Shown: in pieces, positions 1 through 9,557 of the stretch
Position numbering within the stretch: the first letter of the stretch is position 1
How the letters are laid out: every line of letters begins with the position of its first letter
Assembly: GCF_014268785.2 (NCBI RefSeq)
Contig: NZ_JABWRD020000002.1
Coordinates: forward strand, 336,001-400,000
DNA from: Pseudomonas shirazensis
GTDB taxonomy: Bacteria; Pseudomonadota; Gammaproteobacteria; Pseudomonadales; Pseudomonadaceae
DNA: 64,000 nt
Reading direction: 5' to 3'
Notes under the pieces: model-generated
Databases searched by the model: none
What the model was told of the DNA's origin: nothing
The model's input: only the letters and a program-made list of their open reading frames with translations
Program-made: the position numbers and the translations under genes

Positions 1-594
1 GAAGTGCCCCGCGACCTGATGGTCGTGACCCTTTACAGCGAAGCCCAGAACAGCGATCCGGGCAAGCTGGCCAAGGACATTACCGAGACCATGAACAAGG
101 CCATGCAGCAGGCGCGTCAGGTCAAGGAAGTGAAAATCAGCCAGGGCAGCCGCAACAGCTACCCGGTCTACGACGCCAAGGGCCAGAAGATCACCGCCTG
201 GCGCGAGCGTGCCGAGCTGCGCCTCGAGAGCGCCGACTTCCCGACCCTGTCCAAACTCACCGGCGAGCTGCTGCAGGACCTGAAGATGGGCGGCATGGAC
301 TTCTCCATTGCCCAGACTACGCGCAAGACCAGCGAAGACGAGTTGCTCAAGGATGCGGTAAATGCCTTCAAGGCTCGCGCTCAGCTGGCGACCGAGGCCC
401 TCGGCGGCAAGGGTTACAAGGTGGTCAACCTGAACCTGAACAGCAGCGGCTATCCGCGCCCTTATATGCGCAGCGCGCCAATGGCGATGAAAGCCATGGG
501 GGCTGATGAGGCGGCGGTGGCGCCTGAAATCGAAGCGGGCACCAGTGAAGTCAGCATGAATGCTGACGGTTTGATTGAAGTACTGATGCCTTGA
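1..594 (+). CDS. SIMPL domain (DUF541) protein, 3' part
   Basis: The reading frame is open at the left edge, so only the C-terminal 197 codons are present. The sequence looks like the second half of a SIMPL/DUF541 periplasmic protein: a stretch on paired Glu/Arg residues and beta-alpha repeats (WRERAELRLES near residue 65), then a long helix and VVNLNLNSSGY, ending in a conserved SEVSMNADGLIEV tail. SIMPL proteins are about 230-240 residues with a signal peptide, so roughly 40 residues including the export signal are missing. The family is described as oxidative-stress or outer-membrane related, but a biochemical role is not settled. A perfect terminator follows 25 bases downstream, so this is the last gene of its transcript. 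Confidence 0.8.
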   Translation, partial: EVPRDLMVVTLYSEAQNSDPGKLAKDITETMNKAMQQARQVKEVKISQGSRNSYPVYDAKGQKITAWRERAELRLESADFPTLSKLTGELLQDLKMGGMDFSIAQTTRKTSEDELLKDAVNAFKARAQLATEALGGKGYKVVNLNLNSSGYPRPYMRSAPMAMKAMGADEAAVAPEIEAGTSEVSMNADGLIEVLMP

Positions 595-618
595 TCGATT
601 GATCTGCACGTTATACCG

Positions 619-645
619 GAAGGGGCCGCTTTGCGGCCCCTTCTT
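619..645 (+). terminator. Rho-independent terminator after the SIMPL gene
   Basis: An 11-bp perfect stem (positions 619-629 with 633-643) with a TTT loop is followed by TT. It sits just after the stop at 594 and separates that gene from the dpp locus. Confidence 0.85.
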
Positions 646-914
646 ACATCGCTTTAAGCCCTTTCCTACGCCCCAATGCGGCGCTTTCTCCTTGACATCC
701 CGCTGCGCAACATGTGGCAAAAAGCCGCCATCTTCGCCGCGCAAACGGTCAACTTCGCCATCACTTACACCCAGGCGACATTATCGTACGATCGTTCCAC
801 ATTCCGCCTGCCAGCCCTCCCCCACACTGTTGCATTGCCAATCTGCCGCGCATAAAGATCGATGGGTCGGCTCACAAGGCCATCTCAGCTAAAAATGACA
901 ACAATGAGGCCATC
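646..914 (+). other. Intergenic region upstream of the dpp locus
   Basis: About 270 bases lie between the terminator and the first binding-protein gene. A start codon at 714 would extend the downstream frame, but the peptide it would add has no export signal at its N-terminus and reads like non-coding sequence. The promoter of the dpp locus should be here; I see no single convincing -35/-10 pair. A Shine-Dalgarno-like GAGG at 906-909 sits five bases before the ATG at 915. Confidence 0.5.
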
Positions 915-2540
915 ATGCTCAAACATGCAGTCATTCCGCTTTTATTCGGCGCAGGCTTGCTCGCCGTGGCGCCGGCGGCCTTTGCCGCGAGCAACCTAGT
1001 GTTTTGTTCGGAGGGCAGCCCGGCAGGCTTCGATCCTGGTCAGTACACCACTGGCACCGATTTCGACGCTTCAGCCGAGACCATCTTCAATCGCCTCAGC
1101 CAGTTCGAGCGCGGCAGCACCAAGGTGATTCCGGGTCTGGCGACCAGTTGGGACGTCTCCGACGACGGCAAGACCTGGACCTTCCACCTGCGCGAAGGGG
1201 TCAAGTTCCACACCACGCCGTACTTCAAACCGAGCCGCGACTTCAATGCCGATGACGTGCTGTTCACCTTCCAGCGCATGCTCGACAAGAACCACCCGTT
1301 CCGTAAGGCCTACCCCAGCGAATTCCCTTATTTCACCGACATGGGCATGGACCGCAACATCGCCAGCGTCGAAAAAATCGATGAGCACAGCGTGCGCTTT
1401 ACCCTCAATGAGGTAGATGCAGCGTTCATCCAGAACATGGCGATGAGCTTTGCCTCGATCCAGTCAGCGGAATACGCCGATCAACTGCTAAAGCAGGGCA
1501 AGCCGGCCGACATCAACCAGAAGCCGATCGGCACCGGCCCGTTCGTTTTCAACAAGTATCAAAAGGACGCGCTGATCCGTTTCAAGGGCAACAAGCAGTA
1601 TTGGCAAGCCGGTGAGGTCAAGCTCGACAACCTGATCTTCGCCATCACCACCGACGCCTCGGTGCGCATGCAGAAGCTCAAGCGTAACGAGTGCCAGGTG
1701 ACGCTGTTCCCGCGACCGGCCGACATCCAGCCGCTCAAGGCCGACAAAGACCTTAAGATGCCTGACCAGGCTGGCTTCAACCTGGGCTATATCGCCTACA
1801 ACGTGATGGACCAGATCAAAGGCAGCAACCAGCCCAACCCGCTGGCCCAGCTCAAGGTTCGCCAGGCCCTGGACATGGCGGTGAACAAGCCGCAGATCAT
1901 TGAATCGGTGTACCAGGGCGCCGGCCAGCTAGCAGTCAATGCCCTACCGCCGACCCAGTGGTCTTACGACAGCAGCATCAAGGACGCCCCCTACGACCCG
2001 GAAAAAGCCAAGCAGCTGCTCAAGGAGGCCGGCATCAAGGAAGGCACCGAGATCACCTTGTGGGCCATGCCCGTGCAGCGCCCATACAACCCCAACGCCA
2101 AGCTGATGGCCGAGATGCTCCAGGCCGACTGGGCCAAGGTTGGCATCAAAGCCAAGATCGTCAGCTATGAATGGGGTGAGTACATCAAGCGCTCCAAAGG
2201 CGGCGAACAGGGCGCCATGCTGATCGGCTGGAGCGGTGACAATGGCGACCCGGACAACTGGCTGGGCACCTTGTACGGCTGCGATGCGGTCGACGGCAAC
2301 AACTTCTCCAAGTGGTGCTACAAGCCCTATGACGACCTGATCAAGCAGGCCAAGGCCACCCCTGACCAAGCCAAGCGCAGCGAGCTGTACCAACAGGCGC
2401 AGCACATCCTCAAACAGCAGGTGCCGATTACCCCGATCGCTCACTCGACGGTGTACCAGCCGATGCGCAGCACGGTGCAGGACTTCAAGATCAGCCCGTT
2501 CGGCCTCAACTCCTTCTACGGCGTCAGCGTCGCCAAATAA
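915..2540 (+). CDS. Peptide ABC transporter substrate-binding protein (DppA type, paralog 1)
   Basis: A periplasmic binding protein of the SBP_bac_5 (DppA/OppA) family, 541 residues. I chose ATG 915 because it is followed by a clear signal peptide (MLKHAVIPLLFGAGLLAVAP, cleavage after AFA at about residue 25) and preceded by GAGG. Family landmarks are visible: SNLVFCSEGSPAGFDPGQYT at the mature N-terminus, FNADDVLFTFQRML, KPIGTGPFVFNKYQ, and GWSGDNGDPDNWLG near the C-terminus. It should bind di- or short peptides and hand them to DppBC. It is very similar to the next gene and less so to the third copy at 5901, so this is a local amplification. A strong hairpin lies right after the stop. Confidence 0.9.
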   Translation: MLKHAVIPLLFGAGLLAVAPAAFAASNLVFCSEGSPAGFDPGQYTTGTDFDASAETIFNRLSQFERGSTKVIPGLATSWDVSDDGKTWTFHLREGVKFHTTPYFKPSRDFNADDVLFTFQRMLDKNHPFRKAYPSEFPYFTDMGMDRNIASVEKIDEHSVRFTLNEVDAAFIQNMAMSFASIQSAEYADQLLKQGKPADINQKPIGTGPFVFNKYQKDALIRFKGNKQYWQAGEVKLDNLIFAITTDASVRMQKLKRNECQVTLFPRPADIQPLKADKDLKMPDQAGFNLGYIAYNVMDQIKGSNQPNPLAQLKVRQALDMAVNKPQIIESVYQGAGQLAVNALPPTQWSYDSSIKDAPYDPEKAKQLLKEAGIKEGTEITLWAMPVQRPYNPNAKLMAEMLQADWAKVGIKAKIVSYEWGEYIKRSKGGEQGAMLIGWSGDNGDPDNWLGTLYGCDAVDGNNFSKWCYKPYDDLIKQAKATPDQAKRSELYQQAQHILKQQVPITPIAHSTVYQPMRSTVQDFKISPFGLNSFYGVSVAK

Positions 2541-2549
2541 CCCCGCCAG

Positions 2550-2576
2550 GCCCACTGCCAGCCCTTGGCAGTGGGC
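2550..2576 (+). terminator. Strong intergenic hairpin between the two first dppA paralogs
   Basis: An 11-bp perfect stem (2550-2560 with 2566-2576) with a CCCTT-type loop starts nine bases after the stop at 2540. It lacks a T-run, so it could be a 3' stabilising or partly terminating hairpin that makes the first binding protein more abundant than downstream genes. That role is inference. Confidence 0.55.
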
Positions 2577-2750
2577 GCTGTAATCAGGCCATCGGACGGA
2601 TCCCCCACCTCCGTCGGAAAATCCCTACAGCCTTTGGGGAAATCACAACCTGTCGCCCCCTTCCCTCCCGACGTAACGTCAGGAACGAGCAATTGCTGCC
2701 GTTCCAGCGCCCCCGCTGCGGCTGACATTGGATGAGGAGAAGGATCTGCC

Positions 2751-4343
2751 ATGCGCCATATTCCGCTGTATTCGGTTGTCTTAGGCCTGGGCCTGCTGAC
2801 CCAGGCATCGCTCAGCCATGGCAACAGCCTGGTGTTCTGTTCCGAGGGCAGCCCGGCCGGCTTTGACACCGCCCAGTACACCAGCGCCACCGACAATGAC
2901 GCCGCCGAACCGATCTACAACCGCCTGGTCGAGTTCGAGCGCGGCGGCACCGCAGTGCAACCAGCGCTGGCCGAAAGCTGGCAGGTCAGCGACGACGGCC
3001 TGCATTACTCCTTCAAGTTGCGTGCGGGGGTGAAATTCCACAGCAGCTCAACCTTCAAGCCAAGCCGCGACTTCAACGCCGATGACGTGCTGTTCACCTT
3101 CCAGCGCATGCTCGACCGTCAGCACCGCTTCCGCCTGGCGTACCCCAGCGAGTTTCCCTACTTCGTCAGCATGGGCCTGGACAAGAACATCGCCAGGATC
3201 GAAAGCAACGATCCGCTGAGCGTCAGCTTCACCCTGAATAGCGTCGATGCAGCGTTCATCCAGAACATCGCCATGAGCTTCGCCTCGATCCTCTCCGCCG
3301 AGTATGCCGAGCAGCTGCTCGCCACAGGCCGCCCGACCGACATCAACCGCAAGCCCATCGGCACCGGGCCGTTTGTGTTCAGCAAGTATCAGAAAGACTC
3401 GCAGATCCGCTACAAGCGCAACGCGCGATACTGGGCGCCTGAGCAAGTGCAGCTGGACAACCTGATCTTTTCGATCAACGTCGACCCGTCGGTGCGAATG
3501 CAAAAGCTGCGGCGTAACGAATGCCAGGTGACCCTGAATCCAAGGCCTGCCGACCTGCCGATGCTCAGCACTGACGACAACCTGCAGGTGTTGAGCATGC
3601 CGGGCTTCAACCTCGGCTATATCGCCTACAACACCCAGCACGCGCCGTTTGACCAGTTGCAGGTGCGCCAGGCCATGGACATGGCGGTCAACAAGCAGGC
3701 GATCCTGCAGGCGGTTTACCAGGACGCCGGGCAACTGGCCGTCAATGCCATGCCGCCGACGCAATGGTCCTACGACACCAGCATCAAGGACGCACTCTAC
3801 GACCCGGCCAAGGCCAAGCGCCTACTAGACGAGGCTGGGGTCAAGCCCGGCACCGAAATCACCCTCTGGGCCATGCCCGTGCAGCGCCCTTACAACCCCA
3901 ACGCCAAGTTGATGGCAGAGATGCTCCAGGCCGACTGGAACAAGCTCGGCTTCAAGGTGCGCATCGTCAGCTACGAGTGGGGTGAATACGTCAAGCGGAT
4001 GAAAAGTGGCGAGCATGACGTCGCCCTGATCGGTTGGACCGGCGATAACGGCGACCCCGATAACTGGCTGGGCACGCTTTACAGCTGCGCCGCCATCGGC
4101 AGCAACAACTACTCGCGCTGGTGCGATCGCGAGTACGACCAACTGGTCCAGCAGGCCAAACAGGTCACCGACCCCGCCCAGCGCAGCGCGCTGTATCAAC
4201 AGGCCCAGCAGCGCCTCAAGCAGCAGGTACCAATTACCCCGGTAGCCCATTCGACGGTCAATCAGCCGCTCAGCACTCGGGTCCAGGGCTTCAAGGTCAG
4301 CCCATTTGGCCGCAATGACTTCACTGGCGTCAGCGTCGACTGA
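2751..4343 (+). CDS. Peptide ABC transporter substrate-binding protein (DppA type, paralog 2)
   Basis: A second SBP_bac_5 protein, 530 residues, with its own signal peptide (MRHIPLYSVVLGLGLLTQAS, cleavage after SHG). It is close to paralog 1 along its whole length: SLVFCSEGSPAGFDTAQYT, FKPSRDFNADDVLFTFQRML, KPIGTGPFVFSKYQKD, LWAMPVQRPYNPNAKLMAEM and GDNGDPDNWLGTLY are shared. The ATG at 2751 is preceded by a GAGGAGAAGG stretch. Paralogs probably differ in peptide preference while sharing the single DppBCDF translocator downstream. Substrate range cannot be read from the sequence. Confidence 0.9.
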   Translation: MRHIPLYSVVLGLGLLTQASLSHGNSLVFCSEGSPAGFDTAQYTSATDNDAAEPIYNRLVEFERGGTAVQPALAESWQVSDDGLHYSFKLRAGVKFHSSSTFKPSRDFNADDVLFTFQRMLDRQHRFRLAYPSEFPYFVSMGLDKNIARIESNDPLSVSFTLNSVDAAFIQNIAMSFASILSAEYAEQLLATGRPTDINRKPIGTGPFVFSKYQKDSQIRYKRNARYWAPEQVQLDNLIFSINVDPSVRMQKLRRNECQVTLNPRPADLPMLSTDDNLQVLSMPGFNLGYIAYNTQHAPFDQLQVRQAMDMAVNKQAILQAVYQDAGQLAVNAMPPTQWSYDTSIKDALYDPAKAKRLLDEAGVKPGTEITLWAMPVQRPYNPNAKLMAEMLQADWNKLGFKVRIVSYEWGEYVKRMKSGEHDVALIGWTGDNGDPDNWLGTLYSCAAIGSNNYSRWCDREYDQLVQQAKQVTDPAQRSALYQQAQQRLKQQVPITPVAHSTVNQPLSTRVQGFKVSPFGRNDFTGVSVD

Positions 4344-4453
4344 GCCGCTGCGCCCGCCCTCTTCGCGGACACCCCGCGTCCTCCGGCAACACCGCAACCA
4401 CCCGCGCTCACAAGGCGCGGCGATAACTAAAAAAATACAATGGAGCTGTAGCC

Positions 4454-5830
4454 ATGAAACTACCCGTAACCACTGCACTGGCACTGTCGCTAGGTGCGTT
4501 CTGCACGGCCGCCCAGGCCGACACGCTCGGCGATGAGTTCTTCACCCTGAAGCTCAGGCCCAGTGCCCAAGCCGAGGCCAGCGGCTTTTTCGACGGCCAA
4601 AGCGTCACCGGCAGCACCCGCAACTGGTATGCCCGCGAACGCGCAGCACGCGCGCCGTTGTGGAAGTACAGCAAAAGCGACGGCAGCCGCCACGACACGC
4701 ATAGCCGCAGCAACTGGCTGCAGGGCAGCATCCTCAACTACAGCTCAGGCTTCACCCAAGGCACTGTCGGCTTCGCCGCAGAAGTGGCGGCCTACAACGC
4801 TGTAGCCCTGGAGCGCGACCGCCGCTCGGTGGCCGGCCCCAACAACCGTACCCTGACCCACAGCAATGGCGACCCGCTCGACCAGTGGAGCAAAGCCGGC
4901 CTGGCCAATATCAAGGCGCGCATTTCCAACACCACCCTGACCGCGGGCCGCCAGTCGCTCGACACACCGATGCTGGCCAGCATCGGCAACCGTGCTCTGC
5001 CCTCGAGTTTTCAAGGCGTCAGCCTGCACAGCGCCGAATTCGACAAGCTCTCGTTCGACTTCGCCAGCTTCGACCGAGTCTCACCACGTACCGAACAAAG
5101 CTTGAGCAAGTTCCGCAGCGAGTATGGCGCTGCTGGCCTGGAAACCGACCGCGCCAGAACCGTCGGCCTCAACTATCAGCCGCTGCCCAACCTGAGCGCC
5201 AGCCTGTACGCGGCCAAGGTGGATGACTTCTGGAACCAGTACTACTTCGGCGCCAACCATGTGCTGGGAGACAGCGCAAGCCTGAGCCTGACCAGCGCCC
5301 TGCACTACTACAAAACAGAGGACGAAGGCCGCAAGAAGCTCGGTAAAATCGATAACGACACCTACAGCCTGTCGCTGGGCCTGACTCATCAGGCGCACAG
5401 CCTGACGGCGTCCTGGCAGCAGGTCATGGGCAACGAGTATTTCGACTACCTGCATGAAACCAACGGCATCTACCTGGCCAACTCATTACTTTCGGACTTC
5501 AACGGCCCCAACGAGAAATCGCTGCAGCTGGCCTATGTCCTGAACATGGCTTATTACGGCGTGCCCGGACTCAAGTTCAACCTGTACAACGCCCGCGGCT
5601 GGGGCATCGACGGCACCCACTACCGCGGTACGGCCTATGACGTGCGCGGTCTGGACGGCGAGACCCACTACGAGTGGGGTGTCGGCAGCAGCTATGTGCT
5701 GCAGAGCGGCCCATTGAAAGACACCAGCATCCGCGCTACCTATACCACCCACCGGGCCAGCAAGGCGCAGTCCGACGGCAGCCTGGATGAACTGCGCATC
5801 GTCACCACCATCCCTTTCAACATCCTTTGA
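4454..5830 (+). CDS. opdP: OprD-family outer-membrane porin, probable OpdP (peptide porin)
   Basis: A 458-residue OprD-family beta-barrel with a signal peptide (MKLPVTTALALSLGAF, cleavage after AQA). Family features include the N-terminal ...DEFFTLKLRPSAQAEASGFFDGQ region, RNWYARERA, DWLQGSILNYSSG-like strand 1-2 segments, alternating aromatic strand ends, and the C-terminal phenylalanine-rich end RIVTTIPFNIL. Length is typical (420-460). Its place between dppA genes matches P. aeruginosa, where OpdP sits with dppA genes and passes Gly-Glu and related dipeptides, so it is the likely outer-membrane entry for the same transporter. Start: ATG 4454 with GGAG at 4442-4445. The symbol is assigned by synteny and family; other Opd paralogs cannot be fully excluded. 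Confidence 0.8.
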   Translation: MKLPVTTALALSLGAFCTAAQADTLGDEFFTLKLRPSAQAEASGFFDGQSVTGSTRNWYARERAARAPLWKYSKSDGSRHDTHSRSNWLQGSILNYSSGFTQGTVGFAAEVAAYNAVALERDRRSVAGPNNRTLTHSNGDPLDQWSKAGLANIKARISNTTLTAGRQSLDTPMLASIGNRALPSSFQGVSLHSAEFDKLSFDFASFDRVSPRTEQSLSKFRSEYGAAGLETDRARTVGLNYQPLPNLSASLYAAKVDDFWNQYYFGANHVLGDSASLSLTSALHYYKTEDEGRKKLGKIDNDTYSLSLGLTHQAHSLTASWQQVMGNEYFDYLHETNGIYLANSLLSDFNGPNEKSLQLAYVLNMAYYGVPGLKFNLYNARGWGIDGTHYRGTAYDVRGLDGETHYEWGVGSSYVLQSGPLKDTSIRATYTTHRASKAQSDGSLDELRIVTTIPFNIL

Positions 5831-5900
5831 CCGTTGCCGCCGCGGCTCGCTGAGGCCGGCCGTGGCGGCTACGCTGGATCATTCATAGCAGGGAGGTTGC

Positions 5901-7499
5901 ATGACATCTCTATCCCTACGCGCTGCCCTGGCAGCCCTGTTGACCCTCGCCGCAGCGGCAAACGTGGCGGCCAAGCCGCTGGTGGTGTGCACCGAGGCCA
6001 GCCCGGAAGGCTTCGACATCGTCCAGTACACCACCGCAGTGACTGCCGACGCTTCGGCCGAGACCGTGTTCAACCGCCTGGTCGATTTCAAACCCGGCAC
6101 CACCGATATCCAGCCAGCGCTGGCCGAGCGTTGGGAGATCAGTGCCGACGCCCTGACCTACACCTTCCACTTGCGCCCAGGAGTCAAATTCCACAGCACC
6201 GATTACTTCACGCCGACCCGCGACTTCAACGCCGATGACGTGCTCTGGAGTTTTCGCCGCCAACTCGATCCGAACCATCCCTGGCACAACAAGACCAGTG
6301 TCGGTTATCCGTACTTCGAAAGCATGGCGTTCAGCAAACTGATCAAGTCGGTCGAGAAGACCGATCAGCTCACCGTGGTCTTTACCCTCAATCGGCCGGA
6401 AGCGCCGTTCCTGCGTGACATGGCCATGGCCTTCACCTCGATCTACTCCGCCGAATATGGCGATCAACTGCTCAAGGCCGGCACCCCCAACCTGCTCAAC
6501 AGCAGGCCGATCGGCACCGGGCCGTTCATCTTCCAGCGTTATCGCAAGGATGCTCAGGTGCGCTACAAGGCTAACCCGGAGTATTTTCGTGGCAAGCCGC
6601 CGGCCGACCCGCTGATCTTCGTGATCGCCACTGATAACAATGTGCGGATACAGAAACTGCGCGCCAACGAATGCCAGGTCGCGCTGTATCCCAAGCCTGA
6701 TGATGTGCCTTTGATCAAGCAGGACAAACGCCTGAAGGTGGCAGAGCTGGAAGCGCTGGTCACCGGCTACATTGCCATGAATACCCAGCGCAAATACCTC
6801 AGCGATGTGCGCGTGCGCCGCGCGATAAATCTGGCCTTCGACCGCCAGGCGCATGTTGACCAGCTGTTCGGCAAAGGCAACGCGCTTATGGCGGTCAACC
6901 CTTATCCGCCAAGCATGCCCGGCTTCAATACCGACAACCACAACCCACCCCGCGATCTGGACAAGGCCCGCGCGTTGCTGGCAGAGGCAGGTGTGCCGCC
7001 CGGCACCGTGCTCACCCTGTTCACGCGCAACGGCGGCGGCCCGACCAACCCCAACCCGCGCTTGTCTGCCGAGATGCTCCAGGCCGACCTCGCCCAGATC
7101 GGCATCAAGCTGGAGATCCGTGTGATGGAGTGGGCCGAGATGCTGCGCCGGGCGAAAAACGGCGAGGCCGATCTGGTCTCTGCAGGCTGGGGTGGCGACA
7201 ACGGCGACCCGGACAACTTCCTCACTCCGCTGCTCAGTTGCGATGCGGCCAAAAGCGGCGAGAACTATGCCCGCTGGTGCAACTCTGAGTTTCAGGCACT
7301 GATCAGCCAGGCGCGCACCGTGATCGACGAAGATCAACGGGCAAACCTCTATTTCAAGGCCTTGGCGGTGTACGATGACGACCAACCCTGGATCAGCATG
7401 GCCCATCCGAAAATGTTCACGGCCATGCGTGCGAATGTGGAGGGTTACCAGCTCAACCCTCTGACCAACAATAACTTCGCCACAACCCGGGTGGAGTAG
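5901..7499 (+). CDS. dppA: Dipeptide ABC transporter substrate-binding protein DppA
   Basis: The third SBP_bac_5 protein, 532 residues, directly upstream of dppBCDF and so the best candidate for the cognate binding protein. It has a signal peptide (MTSLSLRAALAALLTLAAAA, cleavage after VAA), then KPLVVCTEASPEGFDIVQYT, FNADDVLWSFRRQLD, RPIGTGPFIFQRYRKDAQVRYKANPEYF and GWGGDNGDPDNFLTPLLSCDAA. These features are nearer to classical DppA than those of the two upstream copies. GGGAGG lies upstream of ATG 5901. About 100 bases separate it from dppB, enough for a processing or attenuation site of the kind often seen after binding-protein genes. Confidence 0.92.
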   Translation: MTSLSLRAALAALLTLAAAANVAAKPLVVCTEASPEGFDIVQYTTAVTADASAETVFNRLVDFKPGTTDIQPALAERWEISADALTYTFHLRPGVKFHSTDYFTPTRDFNADDVLWSFRRQLDPNHPWHNKTSVGYPYFESMAFSKLIKSVEKTDQLTVVFTLNRPEAPFLRDMAMAFTSIYSAEYGDQLLKAGTPNLLNSRPIGTGPFIFQRYRKDAQVRYKANPEYFRGKPPADPLIFVIATDNNVRIQKLRANECQVALYPKPDDVPLIKQDKRLKVAELEALVTGYIAMNTQRKYLSDVRVRRAINLAFDRQAHVDQLFGKGNALMAVNPYPPSMPGFNTDNHNPPRDLDKARALLAEAGVPPGTVLTLFTRNGGGPTNPNPRLSAEMLQADLAQIGIKLEIRVMEWAEMLRRAKNGEADLVSAGWGGDNGDPDNFLTPLLSCDAAKSGENYARWCNSEFQALISQARTVIDEDQRANLYFKALAVYDDDQPWISMAHPKMFTAMRANVEGYQLNPLTNNNFATTRVE

Positions 7500-7600
7500 C
7501 ACGACAACAATGACCGCTGGCAGCCTGCACGGGAGCCGGCGGCGCAATCCGGACCAGCCGCCCCGATGACGGGCTGGCCGGCTGATGAGGTACACCAAGC

Positions 7601-8611
7601 ATGTTGAGTTTTATTGCCCGACGTCTGGGCCTGCTGATTCCGACGTTCTTCGGTATCACCCTGCTGACCTTTGCCCTGATTCGGCTGATCCCCGGCGACC
7701 CGGTCGAAGTGATGATGGGCGAACGCCGGGTCGACCCTGAAATGCACGCCCAGGCCATGGAGCGCCTGGGCCTGAACAAGCCGCTGCCGGTGCAGTACCT
7801 GGACTACATCGGCCAGCTCGCCCAGGGCGACCTGGGTGAATCGCTGCGTTCTCGCGAAAGCGTCTGGAGCGAGTTCACCACGCTGTTCCCGGCGACCCTC
7901 GAACTGGCCCTGGCGGCGCTGTTCTTCGCCGGCGTCGTCGGTTTGCTCGCCGGGGTGATCGCCGCCCTCAAGCGCGGTTCGCTGTTCGATCACGGGGTGA
8001 TGGGGCTTTCTCTGGCCGGCTACTCGATGCCGATCTTCTGGTGGGGCCTGATCCTGATCATGTTGTTCTCGGTGAGCCTTGGCTGGACGCCGGTATCCGG
8101 GCGCATCGACCCCTTGCTGGATATTGAGCCGCGGACCGGCTTCATGCTCATAGATAGCCTGCTCAGTGACGAAGAAGGCGCGTTCAAGGATGCGCTCATG
8201 CACCTGATCCTGCCGGCCATCGTGCTTGGCACCATTCCACTGGCGGTAATCGCCCGCATGACCCGCTCGTCGATGCTCGAAGTGCTGCGCGAGGACTACA
8301 TCCGTACCGCCCGCGCCAAGGGCCTGTCGCCAGCGCGGGTGGTGTTCGTGCATGGCCTGCGCAATGCGCTGATCCCAGTGCTGACGGTGTTCGGCCTGCA
8401 GGTCGGCGCGTTGCTGGCAGGCGCGGTCCTGACCGAAACCATCTTTTCCTGGCCGGGCATCGGCAAATGGCTGATCGAAGCCATCGGCGCCCGTGACTAT
8501 CCCGTGGTCCAGAACGGCATCCTGCTGATCGCCTGCCTGGTCATTCTGGTCAATTTCGTCGTGGACATTCTCTACGGCCTGGCCAATCCACGTATCCGTC
8601 ACCAGCGCTGA
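7601..8611 (+). CDS. dppB: Dipeptide ABC transporter permease DppB
   Basis: An inner-membrane permease of 336 residues. The N-terminal motif MLSFIARRLGLLIPTFFGIT, with ALIRLIPGDPVEVMMGERR in the first periplasmic loop, is diagnostic of DppB/OppB. The EAA loop that contacts the ATPases is visible as EVLREDYIRTARAKGLSP-ARVVFVHGLRNALIP. About six membrane segments can be seen. Start ATG 7601 follows GAGG at a spacing of 10. It forms a tight operon with dppC (9-base gap). Confidence 0.95.
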   Translation: MLSFIARRLGLLIPTFFGITLLTFALIRLIPGDPVEVMMGERRVDPEMHAQAMERLGLNKPLPVQYLDYIGQLAQGDLGESLRSRESVWSEFTTLFPATLELALAALFFAGVVGLLAGVIAALKRGSLFDHGVMGLSLAGYSMPIFWWGLILIMLFSVSLGWTPVSGRIDPLLDIEPRTGFMLIDSLLSDEEGAFKDALMHLILPAIVLGTIPLAVIARMTRSSMLEVLREDYIRTARAKGLSPARVVFVHGLRNALIPVLTVFGLQVGALLAGAVLTETIFSWPGIGKWLIEAIGARDYPVVQNGILLIACLVILVNFVVDILYGLANPRIRHQR

Positions 8612-8620
8612 GGCCCCGTC

Positions 8621-9547
8621 ATGAGCAGTAATACACGCAACACCGTGACCGCGCCCAGCCCGGTCGATCAAAGCCTGCTGTACCCGTCACCGTACAAGGA
8701 ATTCTGGCAAGCGTTCGCGCGCAACAAGGGCGCGGTCGCAGGCCTGGCATTCATGACCCTGGTGGTGTTTTGCGCGCTGTTCGCGCCATGGGTTGCACCG
8801 CACAGCCCGAGCGAGCAGTACCGCGACTTCCTGCTGACCCCGCCGGTGTGGCTCGAAGGCGGTACCTGGCAGTTCATCCTCGGCACCGACGAGCTTGGCC
8901 GTGACCTGCTGTCGCGGCTGATCCAGGGCGCGCGCCTGTCGCTGCTGATCGGCCTGTCGTCGGTGGTGATTTCGCTGATCCCGGGCGTGCTGTTCGGCCT
9001 TTTGGCCGGGTTCTTCCCGCGGATTCTCGGGCCGTCGATCATGCGCCTGATGGACGTGATGCTGGCCCTGCCTTCGCTGCTGCTGGCAGTGGCCATCGTC
9101 GCGATCCTCGGCCCTGGCCTGATCAATACCGTGATCGCCATCGCCATCGTTTCGCTGCCGGCCTACGTGCGCCTTACCCGCGCCGCGGTGATGGGCGAAC
9201 TCAACCGCGACTACGTCACCGCTGCCCGCCTGGCCGGCGCCAGCCTGCCGCGGCTGATGTTCGTCACCGTGCTGCCGAACTGCATGGCGCCGCTGATCGT
9301 GCAGGCGACCTTGAGCTTTTCCTCAGCCATCCTCGATGCCGCAGCACTGGGCTTTCTTGGCTTGGGTGTGCAACCGCCAACGCCTGAGTGGGGCACCATG
9401 CTGGCCTCGGCCCGCGACTACATCGAACGCGCCTGGTGGGTGGTGAGCCTGCCCGGTTTGACCATATTGCTCAGTGTGCTGGCAATCAACCTGATGGGCG
9501 ACGGACTGCGCGATGCGCTGGACCCGAAACTCAAGAACGCCGCCTGA
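8621..9547 (+). CDS. dppC: Dipeptide ABC transporter permease DppC
   Basis: The partner permease, 308 residues. It shows the OppC_N segment ([18 protein letters not shown]), the loop [22 protein letters not shown] that is highly conserved in DppC/OppC, and the EAA motif [21 protein letters not shown]. About six membrane segments. With DppB it makes the translocation channel energised by DppD and DppF. Ten bases separate its stop from dppD. Confidence 0.95.
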   Translation: MSSNTRNTVTAPSPVDQSLLYPSPYKEFWQAFARNKGAVAGLAFMTLVVFCALFAPWVAPHSPSEQYRDFLLTPPVWLEGGTWQFILGTDELGRDLLSRLIQGARLSLLIGLSSVVISLIPGVLFGLLAGFFPRILGPSIMRLMDVMLALPSLLLAVAIVAILGPGLINTVIAIAIVSLPAYVRLTRAAVMGELNRDYVTAARLAGASLPRLMFVTVLPNCMAPLIVQATLSFSSAILDAAALGFLGLGVQPPTPEWGTMLASARDYIERAWWVVSLPGLTILLSVLAINLMGDGLRDALDPKLKNAA

Positions 9548-9557
9548 GGACCACGCC

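Noticed and set aside
714..914. Extending the first dppA frame back to ATG 714
   Set aside because: It would place 67 residues before a complete signal peptide; GAGG and the signal peptide support ATG 915.
5916..7598. A 560-codon open frame on the minus strand opposite dppA
   Set aside because: Antisense shadow of a clear binding-protein gene with signal peptide and domain.
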